From Burkholderiales bacterium (GTDB lineage: Bacteria > Pseudomonadota > Gammaproteobacteria > Burkholderiales > Burkholderiaceae_C): a stretch of DNA of 45,174 nt. Below the pieces are notes generated by a model. That model searched no databases. It had not been told where the DNA came from and was given only the letters and a program-made list of their open reading frames with translations. This document shows, in pieces, positions 1 to 9,220 of this stretch. The DNA is taken from assembly GCA_030602985.1 (NCBI GenBank), contig JAUVYR010000007.1:1-45174 (forward strand). The letters are read 5' to 3'. The position numbers and the translations under genes are program-made. How positions within the stretch are numbered: the stretch's first letter is position 1; each line of letters begins with the position of its first letter.

Positions 1-1124
1 GCCAGGTCGGCGCGCTGACTGGGGGCGAGGGTGCCCCGGTCGTGCAAACCCAGTGCGCGCGCGGCGTGGACCGTGATGCCGCGCACGGCTTCCAGTGGGG
101 TGAGGCGGAAGAAGCTGCAAGCCATGTGTGCCATCAGCGGCAGCGACAGCGCGGGCGAGGTGCCAGGGTTGTGGTCGGTGGACACAGCCATGGGCACGCC
201 GGCCTCGCGCAGCGCGGTCACTGGGGGCAACTGGGTTTCGCGCAGCATGTAAAACGCGCCGGGCAACAGCACCGCCACGGTGCCGGCGGCCTTCATGGCA
301 GCCACGCCAGCCGGGCTCAGGTGTTCCAGGTGGTCGCACGAGAGCGCGCCGAAAGAGGCTGCAAGCGCTGCACCGCCCTGATCTGACAGCTGTTCCGCAT
401 GCAGTTTGACCGGTACCCCCAGGGACCGTGCCGTTTCAAACACCCGGCGTGTCTGTGCCGGGGTAAAGCCGATGGTTTCGCAGAAGGCATCGACCGCATC
501 CACCAGCCCCTGGGCATGCAAGGTCGACAGCCAGTCGCACACGGCGTCGATGTAGTCGTCCGGTCTGCCCTCGAATTCCGGGGGCAGGGCATGCGCCCCG
601 AGAAAAGTGGTGCGCACTGAGAGGCCCATTTCATCCCCCAGGCGCCGCGCCACACGCAGGCAGCGCGCCTCGGCCTCCAGTGACAGGCCGTAGCCGGACT
701 TCACCTCCAGCGTGGTCACGCCCTGCTGCCTGAGCGCCTGCGCACGGCGCACCGCCCCGGCCAGCAACGCGTCCTCGCTCGCGGCGCGGGTGGCGGCCAC
801 CGTGGAGCGGATGCCACCACCTGCCCGTGCGATCTGCTCGTAGCTGGCGCCATTCAGGCGCATCTCGGCCTCATCGGCCCGGCGCCCGCCATAGACGAGG
901 TGGGTGTGGCAATCGACCAGACCAGGGGTGAGCAGGCCACCGCCCAGGTCGTGCTCTTCGTCCACTGTCAGGCGGCCAGCAGGCAATGTGGATGCGGGGC
1001 CGACCCAGGCGATGCGTTCGCCTTCGGTCACCACAGCGCCCGATTCGATCAGGCCCCAGTCGTCGCCAGTCAACGTGACCAGACGGGCGTTGCGCCAGAG
1101 CGTCCGCGTGGGCGGGGTACTCAT
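1..1124 (-). CDS. hutI: imidazolonepropionase (partial, C-terminus beyond window)
   Basis: Third enzyme of histidine degradation: hydrolyses 4-imidazolone-5-propionate to N-formimino-L-glutamate, in the cytoplasm. The frame is open from the ATG at 1124 to the window edge (about 374 codons), so roughly the last 30 residues of a family member of about 405 aa are missing. Translation shows the amidohydrolase metal motif [14 protein letters not shown] near residue 75, later histidines in KLHAEQ and CDHLEH, and the metal-binding Asp in [10 protein letters not shown]. The start lies 2 bp after the hutH stop, so it is probably translationally coupled as the distal gene of hutU-hutH-hutI. Any formiminoglutamate-processing gene (hutG/hutF) would lie beyond the edge. 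Confidence 0.95.
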   Translation of the reverse strand, partial: MSTPPTRTLWRNARLVTLTGDDWGLIESGAVVTEGERIAWVGPASTLPAGRLTVDEEHDLGGGLLTPGLVDCHTHLVYGGRRADEAEMRLNGASYEQIARAGGGIRSTVAATRAASEDALLAGAVRRAQALRQQGVTTLEVKSGYGLSLEAEARCLRVARRLGDEMGLSVRTTFLGAHALPPEFEGRPDDYIDAVCDWLSTLHAQGLVDAVDAFCETIGFTPAQTRRVFETARSLGVPVKLHAEQLSDQGGAALAASFGALSCDHLEHLSPAGVAAMKAAGTVAVLLPGAFYMLRETQLPPVTALREAGVPMAVSTDHNPGTSPALSLPLMAHMACSFFRLTPLEAVRGITVHAARALGLHDRGTLAPSQRADL

Positions 1125-1126
1125 CC

Positions 1127-2680
1127 TCAGTCTGCCCAAAGCGCAGCCAGCGCGTCCTCGTTGCCCTCGGTTGCCCGGCCTTGGACCACGAGGTGGCTGG
1201 CGGCTTCGATATCGGGCGCAAACAGGCGGTCGCGGTCATAGAACGGCACCTTCGTACGCAGGGTGGCGTGGGTCTTTTGAAGGCGAGGCGAGGTGGCCAG
1301 CGGGCGGTGGAAGTCCACCCCCTGCGCCGCAGCCAGCCATTCGATGCCCAGAATGGTGGCGGTGTTGTCGGCCATTTCGCCCAGGCGCCGCCCGGCGTAG
1401 GTGGCCATGCTCACATGGTCCTCCTGGTTGGCACTGGTGGGAAGACTGTCCACACTGGCCGGGTGGGCGTGGGATTTGTTTTCCGAGGCCAGCGCGGCAG
1501 CGGTGACGTGAGCGATCATGAATCCGCTGTTCAGTCCTGGGTTGTCCACCAGGAAGGGCGGCAACCCCGAGAGCGTGCTGTCGATCAGCAGCGCGATGCG
1601 CCGCTCGGAAATCGCCCCGATTTCGCTGATGGCCAGGGCCAGCGTGTCGGCCGCAAACGCCACCGGTTCGGCGTGGAAGTTGCCGCCGGAGAGCACTTCG
1701 CCGGTGTCGGTGAACACCAGCGGGTTATCGGTCACGGCGTTGGCCTCGATCAGCAAGGTGCGTGCGGCGTTGGCGATAAGGTCGCGGCAGGCACCCATGA
1801 CCTGAGGCTGGCAGCGCAGGCTATAGGGGTCTTGCACGCGTTCGTCGTTGTCCAGGTGCGACAGGCGAATCTGACTGCCCTGCAGCAGGTTGCGCGTCGC
1901 GGCTGCCTGAGCCATCTGGCCGGGTTGGCCGCGCACGGCATGAATGCGCGGGTCAAAGGGGGCATCGCTGCCCTTGGCCGCGTCCACGCACAAGGCACCG
2001 ATCACCGTGCCGGCTTCCAGCAGGCGCTCGGCCATGAACAGGCCATGCAGCGCCAGTGCGGTGGACACCTGGGTGCCGTTGATCAGCGCCAGCCCTTCCT
2101 TGGCCGCCAGCGTCAGCGGGGGGATGCCTGCGGTTTTCAGGACTTGAGCGGCGGGCTGCCATTCGCCTTGGTACCAGGCATCGCCTTCGCCCATGAGCGT
2201 GAGCGTCATGTGCGACAGCGGCGACAAGTCACCTGAAGCGCCCACCGAGCCTTTGACCGGAATGCGCGGGACGATCCCAGCGTTGAGCACGGCGAGCAGC
2301 GTGTCCACCACCACCGGGCGCACGCCCGAGTAGCCGCGCGCCAGACTGGCCGCCTTCATGACCATGACCAGCCGCACCGTGGCCGCGCTCATGGGGTCGC
2401 CGCAACCCACCGAATGCGAGAGGATGAGGTTGCGTTGCAGGGCTTCCAGTTGCTCGTCCGGGATGCGCGTCTTGGCCAGTTTGCCGAAGCCGGTGTTGAT
2501 GCCGTAGGCGGCATCGCCTTGATTCACGATGGCCTGGATGGTGGCGCTGGATGCGGCCATGGTGTCATAGGCCTGGGGGGGCAGGGAGGCCTGCACGGTG
2601 CCCAGCCAGACTTGACGAAGGTGGGCCAGGGTCATCTGGCCGGGTTGAATGAGTAAAGGGGTGTTCATGGTCGTCATCAT
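1127..2680 (-). CDS. hutH: histidine ammonia-lyase
   Basis: Deaminates L-histidine to urocanate, the first step of the Hut pathway. The protein is 517 aa, normal for the family. The Ala148-Ser149-Gly150 triad, within [12 protein letters not shown], forms the autocatalytic MIO electrophile, and the active-site tyrosine is in YGINTGFG (Tyr60). The ATG at 2680 overlaps the hutU stop by 4 nt (ATGA), which indicates translational coupling. A second in-frame ATG four codons on (MNTPLL) is an alternative start. A stop-to-start gap of only 2 nt separates it from hutI. No missing residues or frameshift were seen. Confidence 0.97.
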   Translation of the reverse strand: MMTTMNTPLLIQPGQMTLAHLRQVWLGTVQASLPPQAYDTMAASSATIQAIVNQGDAAYGINTGFGKLAKTRIPDEQLEALQRNLILSHSVGCGDPMSAATVRLVMVMKAASLARGYSGVRPVVVDTLLAVLNAGIVPRIPVKGSVGASGDLSPLSHMTLTLMGEGDAWYQGEWQPAAQVLKTAGIPPLTLAAKEGLALINGTQVSTALALHGLFMAERLLEAGTVIGALCVDAAKGSDAPFDPRIHAVRGQPGQMAQAAATRNLLQGSQIRLSHLDNDERVQDPYSLRCQPQVMGACRDLIANAARTLLIEANAVTDNPLVFTDTGEVLSGGNFHAEPVAFAADTLALAISEIGAISERRIALLIDSTLSGLPPFLVDNPGLNSGFMIAHVTAAALASENKSHAHPASVDSLPTSANQEDHVSMATYAGRRLGEMADNTATILGIEWLAAAQGVDFHRPLATSPRLQKTHATLRTKVPFYDRDRLFAPDIEAASHLVVQGRATEGNEDALAALWAD

Positions 2681-4365
2681 GCACGCAGCATGGGTAAGTG
2701 CAAGCCCTGTTTCTGGGCGGTTTCAATGGCCAGCTCGTAGCCAGCGTCGGCATGGCGCATCACGCCCGAGCCGCAGTCGTTGACCAGCACGCGCGCCAGT
2801 CGTTCAGCCGCTGCATCGGTGCCATCGGCCACGATGACCATGCCCGAGTGTTGCGAATAGCCCATGCCCACACCACCGCCATGGTGCAAGCTGACCCAGG
2901 TGGCGCCGCCGGCGGTGTTGAGCAGGGCGTTGAGCAGCGGCCAGTCGCTGACGGCGTCGGTGCCATCGCGCATGCCTTCGGTTTCGCGGTTGGGGCTGGC
3001 CACCGAGCCGGTGTCCAGGTGGTCGCGTCCGATCACGATTGGGGCCTTGAGCTCGCCGTTCTTCACCATCTCATTGAAAGCCAGGCCGGCGCGGTGGCGC
3101 TCACCCAGGCCCAGCCAGCAGATGCGCGCGGGCAGACCCTGGAAGGCAATGCGTTCGCGCGCCATGTCCAGCCAGCGGTGGGTGTGGTGGTTGTCGGGGA
3201 AGAGCTCCTTGATTTTGGCGTCGGTCTTGTAGATGTCCTCCGGGTCGCCTGACAGGGCCACCCAACGGAACGGACCCTTGCCCTCGCAGAACAGCGGGCG
3301 AATGTAGGCGGGCACGAAGCCAGGAAAGTCGAAGGCGTTCTTCACACCCTGGTCGAAGGCCACCTGGCGGATGTTGTTGCCGTAGTCCACGGTGGGAATG
3401 CCCATGGCCTGGAAATCCAGCATGGCCTGCACATGCACGGCACAGCCTTGGGCGGCGGCTTCGGTCAGGCGCTGGTGTTGGCTCGGGTCCTGTTGGGCCG
3501 CTTTCCATTGCGCCACCGTCCAGCCGATGGGGAGGTAGCCGTTGATGAGATCGTGGGCAGAGGTCTGGTCGGTCACCAGATCGGGCTTGAGGCCACCGGC
3601 CTTGGCGCGTTTCACCAGTTCAGGCAGCACCTCTGCCGCATTGCCCAGCAACGCGATCGATACCGCCTCTTTCCTGGCGGTGTGTTCCTTGATCAGCTCC
3701 AGTGCGTGGTCGATGTCGCGTGCCTGCTTGTCCACATAGCGCGTACGCAGGCGGAAGTCGATGCTGCTCTGCTGGCACTCGATGTTCAGCGAGCATGCCC
3801 CCGCCAGCGTGGCCGCCAGCGGCTGCGCTCCACCCATGCCGCCCAGGCCCGCGGTCAGTATCCACTTGCCAGACAGGTCGTTGTGGTAGTGCTGGCGGCC
3901 AGCCTCCACAAAGGTCTCGAACGTCCCTTGCACGATGCCCTGGCTGCCGATGTAGATCCAGCTCCCGGCCGTCATCTGGCCGTACATGAACAGGCCCTTG
4001 CGGTCGAGTTCGTTGAAGTGTTCCCAGTTGGCCCACTTGGGCACCAGGTTGGAGTTGGCCAGCAGCACGCGCGGGGCGTTGGGGTGGGTCTTGAACACAC
4101 CGACCGGCTTGCCCGACTGGATCAGCAGCGACTCGTCTTCGTTGAGGGTCTTCAACGTGGCCAGGATCTGGTCAAAACAGGCCCAGTCACGGGCCGCACG
4201 CCCGATCCCGCCGTACACCACCAGGGATTGCGGGTTTTCGGCGACTTCGGGGTCCAGGTTGTTCTGGATCATCCGGTAGGCTGCTTCGGTGAGCCAGTTC
4301 TTGCAATGCAGTGTGGTGCCGCGCGGGGCGCGGATCACACGGGATGGATCGGTACGGGTTGGCAT
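2677..4365 (-). CDS. hutU: urocanate hydratase (urocanase)
   Basis: Converts urocanate to 4-imidazolone-5-propionate using tightly bound NAD+ as electrophile. At 562 aa it has the usual length. Visible motifs are the NAD-binding glycine-rich loop [10 protein letters not shown] (about residues 173-181) and the conserved active-site cysteine (Cys416) in [15 protein letters not shown]. The C-terminal part ends in the typical [15 protein letters not shown] block. A clear AAGGAG ribosome-binding site precedes the ATG at 4365. It is the promoter-proximal gene of the hut operon and lies divergent to hutC. Confidence 0.97.
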   Translation of the reverse strand: MPTRTDPSRVIRAPRGTTLHCKNWLTEAAYRMIQNNLDPEVAENPQSLVVYGGIGRAARDWACFDQILATLKTLNEDESLLIQSGKPVGVFKTHPNAPRVLLANSNLVPKWANWEHFNELDRKGLFMYGQMTAGSWIYIGSQGIVQGTFETFVEAGRQHYHNDLSGKWILTAGLGGMGGAQPLAATLAGACSLNIECQQSSIDFRLRTRYVDKQARDIDHALELIKEHTARKEAVSIALLGNAAEVLPELVKRAKAGGLKPDLVTDQTSAHDLINGYLPIGWTVAQWKAAQQDPSQHQRLTEAAAQGCAVHVQAMLDFQAMGIPTVDYGNNIRQVAFDQGVKNAFDFPGFVPAYIRPLFCEGKGPFRWVALSGDPEDIYKTDAKIKELFPDNHHTHRWLDMARERIAFQGLPARICWLGLGERHRAGLAFNEMVKNGELKAPIVIGRDHLDTGSVASPNRETEGMRDGTDAVSDWPLLNALLNTAGGATWVSLHHGGGVGMGYSQHSGMVIVADGTDAAAERLARVLVNDCGSGVMRHADAGYELAIETAQKQGLHLPMLRA

Positions 4366-4386
4366 CGAATCTCCTTCATGGATCTA

Positions 4387-4427
4387 AATGTATATACATT
4401 ATGAAGACGAATTTTGGTTTTCGTCAA
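4387..4427 (-). promoter_or_regulatory. hutU promoter with HutC operator palindrome
   Basis: In the 100-bp hutU-hutC gap there is a perfect 14-bp palindrome, AATGTATATACATT (4387-4400). It matches the GT(N)nAC style of GntR/HutC operators. On the minus strand it abuts a candidate sigma-70 promoter: -35 TTGACG (4422-4427), 18-bp spacer, -10 CATAAT (4398-4403). The palindrome overlaps the edge of the -10 box and the expected transcription start, so a bound repressor would block hutUHI. Binding by the adjacent HutC is inferred from position and symmetry. The inducer would be urocanate by family knowledge. Confidence 0.7.
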
Positions 4428-4464
4428 TACAATTGGCGTACATCTTGTTTCTTTCGTTTCCCAC

Positions 4465-5166
4465 ATGCCCACTTCCTTGCCGGCTTACCAACAGATCAAA
4501 GACCATGTGCTGGCTCAGATTCATGCCGGTGTCTGGAAGGAGGGTGACGCCATTCCTGCCGAGGAAGCGTTGGCGAGGCATTTCGGCGTCTCGCGCATGA
4601 CCGTGAACCGGGCGATCCGCGAACTCAGCGACGAGCAGATCGTCGTGCGGATACAGGGATCAGGCACCTACGTGGCGCAACAGAAGTACCAGTCCACGCT
4701 GGTCGAGATCCGCAACATCGCTGAAGAAATCAGGGCGCGCGGTCATCGCCATCACAGTGAATTGCATCGGCTGGAGCGGGTGCGGGCCAACGTGATGCAG
4801 GCCCGCCGCTTTGAACGTCCAGTGGGGGCGTGGCTGTTTCGCTCAGTGATCGTGCATTTCGAGAACGGGCTGGCCATTCAAGTGGAGGATCGCCATGTCA
4901 ACCCCCAGGTGGCCCCAGACTATCTGAACCAGGATTTTTCCAGTCAGACACCGAATGCCTACCTCATGCGGGTGGCTCCGCTCCAAGGGGTGAGCTTTGA
5001 AATCGAAGCCTGCCACCCTCCTGAGGACTGGGCCCGCCTGTTGAGCATGGAGCCCACGGAACCCTGTCTGGTGCTGCATCGGCAAACGCATTCCATGGGG
5101 CAGGTGGCCTCTTGTGCCTCCATGTGGCATCCGGCCTCGCGTTATCGATTCACCGGACGTTTTTGA
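4465..5166 (+). CDS. hutC: histidine utilization repressor (GntR/HutC family)
   Basis: Transcriptional repressor of the hut operon. The chosen start (ATG 4465, MPTSLPAYQQIKDH) fits the family N-terminus; an upstream in-frame ATG at 4414 would add 17 unconserved residues. The protein is 233 aa. The N-terminal winged helix-turn-helix spans about residues 5-75 (QIHAGVWKEGDAIPAEEALA, then FGVSRMTVNRAIRELS, then GSGTYVAQ). A UTRA ligand-binding domain, which senses urocanate in characterised HutC proteins, covers about 95-230. It is divergent from hutU and probably autoregulated through the palindrome at 4387-4400. Its 3' end is 10 bp from the convergent selD end. Confidence 0.93.
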   Translation: MPTSLPAYQQIKDHVLAQIHAGVWKEGDAIPAEEALARHFGVSRMTVNRAIRELSDEQIVVRIQGSGTYVAQQKYQSTLVEIRNIAEEIRARGHRHHSELHRLERVRANVMQARRFERPVGAWLFRSVIVHFENGLAIQVEDRHVNPQVAPDYLNQDFSSQTPNAYLMRVAPLQGVSFEIEACHPPEDWARLLSMEPTEPCLVLHRQTHSMGQVASCASMWHPASRYRFTGRF

Positions 5167-5176
5167 GGCGAAGCGA

Positions 5177-6244
5177 TCAGCGCACCACCAGACGCGGACC
5201 ATCCAAGCCGGCAGCGGTGATTTCACCGACATCGGCAGCCGCAGCAAACCCATGGCGCTGGAAAACCGCCAATACCGCATGGACCGCATCCGGGGCGCAG
5301 GCCACGAGCAGCCCGCCACTGGTCTGTGGGTCGGTCAGCAAGGCCTGATCGATGGCGTCACGCCCCTCTTGTAACTGCACTTCGTGCCCGAAGGCGGCCC
5401 AGTTCCGGCCGGAGGCACCGGTCACCATGCCTCGAGCAGCCCACTCGCGCACACCCGGCAGCAGGGGCACACGGGCCATGTCCAGTTGAATGCAGGCCTT
5501 GGCCCCGCGCGCCATTTCCAGGGCGTGTCCAGCCAGACCAAAGCCGGTCACATCGGTCAGGGCGTGGACACCATCGAGGGCGGCCAGTTCTGGCCCGGGC
5601 GTATTGAGCTGGGTGGTGTTGGCGATCATCTGCGCATAGCCTTCCGGGTCAAGCGCGTCTTTTTTCAGGGCGGCCGACATCACGCCCACACCGAGAGGTT
5701 TGCCCAGGATGAGTCGGTCACCCACTTGCGCATCGGCATTGCGCTTGACGCGTTTCGGATGCACCAGCCCCAGGGCCACCAGTCCGTAAATCGGTTCCAC
5801 CGAATCGATGGTGTGTCCTCCGGCAATCGGGATGCCTGCTTCACGACAGACCGATTGTCCGCCTTCCAGAATCTTGCCAATCGTCTCGATCGGCAGCACA
5901 CTCACCGGCATGCCCACCAGCGCGAGCGCCATGATGGGTGTGCCGCCCATGGCGTAAACGTCGCTGATCGCATTGGTGGCAGCAATGCGGCCAAAGTCAA
6001 ATGGATCATCCACGATGGGCATGAAGAAATCGGTGGTGGCGATCAGCGCTTGATCGTCATTCAGCTGGTAAACCGCAGCATCGTCGGCCGTTTCAATGCC
6101 CACCAGCAGTTGCGGCGGAATGGGCATCGCCGTGGTCGTTTTGAGGATTTCGCTCAACACGCCAGGGGCTATCTTGCAGCCGCAACCTCCTCCGTGGGAC
6201 AGGCTGGTCAGTCGAGGGGTGGGAGAATGAAGAGGAGCATTCAT
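5177..6244 (-). CDS. selD: selenide, water dikinase (selenophosphate synthase; SenC role likely)
   Basis: Makes selenophosphate from selenide and ATP. The 355-aa protein has the full SelD architecture: the N-terminal SHGGGCGCK segment with the catalytic Cys (Cys21) and Lys (Lys24), corresponding to E. coli Cys17/Lys20; the DDAAVY and TTDFFMPIVD metal/ATP motifs; RIAATNAISDVYAMGG; LTDVTGFGLAGH; and DPQTSGGLL near the C-terminus. The start is taken as ATG 6244, 2 nt after the senB stop (TGA-AC-ATG). A TTG at 6253 would add three residues. No Shine-Dalgarno sequence is visible, which fits translational coupling to senB. No selA, selB, tRNA-Sec or mnmH (selU) lies in the window, so supply of selenophosphate to SenB is the best-supported local role. 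Confidence 0.93.
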   Translation of the reverse strand: MNAPLHSPTPRLTSLSHGGGCGCKIAPGVLSEILKTTTAMPIPPQLLVGIETADDAAVYQLNDDQALIATTDFFMPIVDDPFDFGRIAATNAISDVYAMGGTPIMALALVGMPVSVLPIETIGKILEGGQSVCREAGIPIAGGHTIDSVEPIYGLVALGLVHPKRVKRNADAQVGDRLILGKPLGVGVMSAALKKDALDPEGYAQMIANTTQLNTPGPELAALDGVHALTDVTGFGLAGHALEMARGAKACIQLDMARVPLLPGVREWAARGMVTGASGRNWAAFGHEVQLQEGRDAIDQALLTDPQTSGGLLVACAPDAVHAVLAVFQRHGFAAAADVGEITAAGLDGPRLVVR

Positions 6245-6246
6245 GT

Positions 6247-7278
6247 TCAACAAGGAGTGGGGTCGTTCAATACATCAGCCAGGACGGTCCGGAGTGCATG
6301 CGCCTCGGTTTCAGGCAAAAACAGGACCGCCCGTTGATCACATTGTGCGTGTAAAGTCGACCACAGGTCTGCATGGGCGTTTCCTGGGCCCTTGAGGGAG
6401 TCGTGGCATGCTCGCAGCAACTGAGTGGCTACTTGCGCATCACCCCAGGGGAAATAGCCTGCGTAGTCTGCCCCCAGCATGCCCACATTGCCGGATACCC
6501 GCGATGCCACGACAGCGGTTCCACTCGTCACCGCTTCCATGATCACATGGGCTCCGCCTTCCATGCGACTGGGGTGTAGCAGCAGGTGCGCTCTCTGGAT
6601 GCGTGACCGAGCCTGGGCGTGGGTCACGCCCCCCAGCCAGCGATAGTGGGGGCATAGTCGGGCGGTCTCCGCCGCTGCTTCGGCCAGTGTCGGGTCCAGT
6701 CCCAGCCCCAGGTGGGCGATACGAATACCATCCTCCGGCTTCAGCCGCCGCGCGATGTCAAATACCGTCTGAGGCGATTTTTCCTCACGCAAATGGCCCG
6801 CCACCACCACATTGAGCCAACGGCGGGTTTTGGTCAGGGGCTGGCGGGCTGTGCTGGACTGGTAGACCACCCGGGCTTTAGACCGCCAGGTGGGTGGCAG
6901 GCTTTGCAGCCCGTCTTCCTGCAGCACGATCAGCCGCTGGGCATGCCGCAGCGATGCCTGGGCCTGCATGTCGGTCTCAATATCGCGGTACAGGTCCGTC
7001 CCCGTCAGGGCCACGATCAGGCAGCGGTGAGGGTGCTTCAGGTGCCAGGCGTCTATCGATGCGGCCGACCGCCGGGCGTGCAAGGCAAGCAATACATCAT
7101 CGTGCATGGCCTGATCGGGAGAGTCAGGCCAGGATTGCACCAGCCTGACCCGATATTCCTTTGACAGCTGGTGGGCCCAGCGGCGAGCCGTCTGCCAGTT
7201 GCCATTGTTGGCGTCGGCCAGAGCTGGCGTCACGATGCAGACAGTGGTTACAGCCTTCCGACCTTTCATGTCAGCCAT
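6247..7278 (-). CDS. senB: selenosugar synthase, SenB-type glycosyltransferase (TIGR04348 family)
   Basis: A GT4-like glycosyltransferase of the family named TIGR04348. Its characterised members (SenB of the selenoneine pathway) join selenophosphate to a UDP-sugar to give a selenosugar. The match comes from recalled family signatures: CIVTPAxxxxNNGNWQTARRW at the N-terminus, LLALHARRSAASI, IVALTGTDLYRDI, RLIVLQEDGLQSLP, VAGHLREEKSP, RYRWLGG, SRMEGGAHVIMEA and GNVGMLGADYAGYF. The start is set at ATG 7278 (MADMKGRK) because the family begins just before IVTPA; ATG 7269 and ATG 7341 are alternatives. It is directly upstream of and coupled to selD, and divergent from a putative selenium-oxyanion ABC importer. 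No senA is nearby. Confidence 0.85.
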   Translation of the reverse strand: MADMKGRKAVTTVCIVTPALADANNGNWQTARRWAHQLSKEYRVRLVQSWPDSPDQAMHDDVLLALHARRSAASIDAWHLKHPHRCLIVALTGTDLYRDIETDMQAQASLRHAQRLIVLQEDGLQSLPPTWRSKARVVYQSSTARQPLTKTRRWLNVVVAGHLREEKSPQTVFDIARRLKPEDGIRIAHLGLGLDPTLAEAAAETARLCPHYRWLGGVTHAQARSRIQRAHLLLHPSRMEGGAHVIMEAVTSGTAVVASRVSGNVGMLGADYAGYFPWGDAQVATQLLRACHDSLKGPGNAHADLWSTLHAQCDQRAVLFLPETEAHALRTVLADVLNDPTPC

Positions 7279-7377
7279 TTTGACCGAAACCTGTCCGAAG
7301 AAAGGCAAAGGCTGCCTCACTCTTCGATTGGGCATGTTCATGATGCTCAATCAGGTGGATGAGGGCTCCCGCCGGAG

Positions 7378-7389
7378 AGGCCCTGGCCT
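7378..7389. repeat. short inverted repeat in senB/importer divergent region
   Basis: The 191-bp gap between senB and the importer gene contains AGGCC-CT-GGCCT, a perfect 5+5 inverted repeat. It is a possible regulator site for the divergent units, but it is short and GC-rich and could be chance. I could not find convincing -35/-10 pairs for either direction here. Confidence 0.25.
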
Positions 7390-7469
7390 GATCAAGTCGA
7401 ATCGAATTGCGTTCTAATTCCTAGCGGAATGCCCTTTTGCCCATTCCTCCTTTTCAAACTGGAACACTC

Positions 7470-8354
7470 ATGCTTTCTTTAAACAAGCTATCCACCTCAC
7501 GCCGTGCCTTGATGGCATTCGGTATGGCGTCGGCCTTGGCCCTGTCCGGTCAGGCCTGGGCGCAATCCGGCAATGTGTTGCGCGTCACCACCATTCCCGA
7601 AGAAGCCGCGACCGAGCAAATTCGCAAGTTCACCCCGCTGGCCAACTACCTCAGTCAGGCACTGGGCATGCGCGTGGAATTCAACCCGGTCAACGACTAC
7701 CCCGCTGCCGTGGAGGCCCTGGTCAACAAGCGTGTGGATCTGGTCTGGTTCGGTGGCTTCACCCATGTGCAGGCCAATCGCCGCTCGGGTGGCCGGATCG
7801 TGCCCTTGGCGCAGCGCGAGGAAGACACCCGCTTCCAATCCGTCTTCATTGCCCGCACGAATTCCGGCATCACTTCTTTGAATGATCTGCGTGGCCGACA
7901 GGTTTCCTTCGGTTCGCCCAGCAGCACGTCTGGCCACCTGATGCCGCGCAGCTTCCTGCTCGCCGCCGGTATCGAGCCCGAGCGCGACTTCCGTCGCGTC
8001 GCCTTCAGTGGCGCGCATGACGCCACCATCGCTGCCGTCGTGAGTGGCCGTGTGGACGCCGCCGCCCTGGACATCACGGTGTGGCGCATGTTTGTCGAGC
8101 AAAACCGTGTCGACACCCAGCAGGTGAACGTGTTCTACACCACGCCACCATTCTTCAACTACAACTGGTCGGTGCACGCCGACATGCCGGCTGACCTGCA
8201 GCAGCGCATCAAGAACGCGTTGCTGGCGCTGGACCCGGCCAACCCCGAGCACGCGGAAATTCTGCGTCTGAACCGGGCGACCCGTTATGTGCCGACCCAG
8301 CCCGAAAACTACCGGGGCCTGGAAGAGGCGGCGCGCAGCGCGGGTCTTCTCTGA
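7470..8354 (+). CDS. PhnD-like periplasmic substrate-binding protein (putative selenium-oxyanion ABC importer)
   Basis: A 294-aa periplasmic binding protein of the PhnD/phosphonate-phosphite type. The start is ATG 7470 (MLSLNKLSTSRRALMAFG), which gives a normal signal peptide with probable cleavage after GQAWA. The TTG at 7437 upstream adds residues before it and is less likely. Conserved blocks are TTIPEEAATEQIRKFTPLANYL, AAVEALVNKRVDLVWFGGFTHVQA and GRQVSFGSPSSTSGHLMPRSFLL. PhnD relatives bind phosphonate, phosphite, or other tetrahedral oxyanions. It is followed by one ATPase and two permeases and lies divergent to senB-selD. I recall public annotations calling such senB-linked proteins putative selenate-binding proteins. 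The substrate is therefore inference from context. Confidence 0.85.
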   Translation: MLSLNKLSTSRRALMAFGMASALALSGQAWAQSGNVLRVTTIPEEAATEQIRKFTPLANYLSQALGMRVEFNPVNDYPAAVEALVNKRVDLVWFGGFTHVQANRRSGGRIVPLAQREEDTRFQSVFIARTNSGITSLNDLRGRQVSFGSPSSTSGHLMPRSFLLAAGIEPERDFRRVAFSGAHDATIAAVVSGRVDAAALDITVWRMFVEQNRVDTQQVNVFYTTPPFFNYNWSVHADMPADLQQRIKNALLALDPANPEHAEILRLNRATRYVPTQPENYRGLEEAARSAGLL

Positions 8355-8386
8355 TGGCCTCTGAACCCAAGCGTTTCACGTTTTGA
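8354..8386 (+). other. 10-codon bridging mini-ORF between binding-protein and ATPase genes
   Basis: The stop of the binding-protein gene overlaps an ATG (TGATG at 8352-8356). This opens a 10-codon frame (MASEPKRFTF) whose TGA stop overlaps the only available start of the ATPase gene, a TTG (TTGA at 8383-8386). It may carry ribosomes from one gene to the next. Alternatively, a -1 shift on the TTTT run (8381-8384) would fuse it to the ATPase, or a one-base sequencing error could have created it. No Shine-Dalgarno sequence is seen before the TTG. Confidence 0.4.
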
Positions 8387-9213
8387 ACATCGAGCTGGAT
8401 CAAGTCATCGCCGCGCACCCGGCGGCCCGGCCGGGGGTCACCCCTGCGCTGCGCCAGATCTCTCTGCAGATCGGTGCCGGTGAGCAGGTGGCCATCATCG
8501 GGCCGTCTGGTGCGGGCAAGACCACGCTGCTGCAAGTGCTCTGCTGCGGATTGCCACCCCGGCATGGCCGTTTCATGCTGGACGGGCAATCGCCCTGGAC
8601 GCTGTCCAGACATGCCTTGCAGCGCTTGCGGGGACAGCTGTTTCTGGCCCCTCAGGTGCCGCCGTTGCCACCGCGTCAACGCGTGGTCACGGCGGTGCTG
8701 GCCGCACGTTTGCCTGCCATGGGTTTCTGGGCCAGTGTCCGGTCGCTCATCTACCCGGCGGACATCCCCGCCGCCTTCGAGGCGCTGGATCGGTTCGATC
8801 TGGGCGAGAAGCTGTTTGAGCGCGTCGACCGCCTGTCAGGCGGTGAGCGCCAGCGCGTGGGGCTGGCCCGCGCGTTGCTGGCCCCGGCGCGTTTCTGGCT
8901 GGTGGACGAGCCCTTGTCGGCGCTGGACCCGAGCCGCTCCCGTCAGGCCATCGAGACGCTGACCCAGGAAGCCCAGGCCCGAGGGGTGACGCTGGTGGCG
9001 ACGCTGCATCAGGTGGATCGTGCCCTGGCGCACTTTCCACGCATCATCGGCTTGCGCGATGGGCAGGTCGCTTTCGATCTGCCCGCTGCTGAAGTGACCC
9101 GCGAGCGGCTGGCCCGGCTCTACGACCAGTACGAGCACGAACTTCGGGGTGAGATGGCGGCGCCCATCGAGCCCGACGCCATGCCCGCTCCGGTGGTCAT
9201 GCACTGTCGCTGA
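8383..9213 (+). CDS. PhnC-like ABC transporter ATP-binding protein
   Basis: The cytoplasmic ATPase of the putative oxyanion importer, 276 aa. The Walker A GPSGAGKT is at residues 40-47, the Q-loop region at LFLAPQ (about 86-91), the ABC signature LSGGERQ at 151-157, Walker B FWLVDEP at 171-177 and the switch His in ATLHQVD. The start must be TTG 8383, because a stop lies 19 nt upstream in frame and no ATG or GTG intervenes. TTG without a ribosome-binding site suggests translation coupled to the upstream mini-ORF. The order binding protein-ATPase-permease-permease is that of phosphonate/phosphite importers. The C-terminal 25 residues beyond the ABC domain are not recognised. Confidence 0.9.
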   Translation: MNIELDQVIAAHPAARPGVTPALRQISLQIGAGEQVAIIGPSGAGKTTLLQVLCCGLPPRHGRFMLDGQSPWTLSRHALQRLRGQLFLAPQVPPLPPRQRVVTAVLAARLPAMGFWASVRSLIYPADIPAAFEALDRFDLGEKLFERVDRLSGGERQRVGLARALLAPARFWLVDEPLSALDPSRSRQAIETLTQEAQARGVTLVATLHQVDRALAHFPRIIGLRDGQVAFDLPAAEVTRERLARLYDQYEHELRGEMAAPIEPDAMPAPVVMHCR

Positions 9214-9220
9214 CCGTCTG

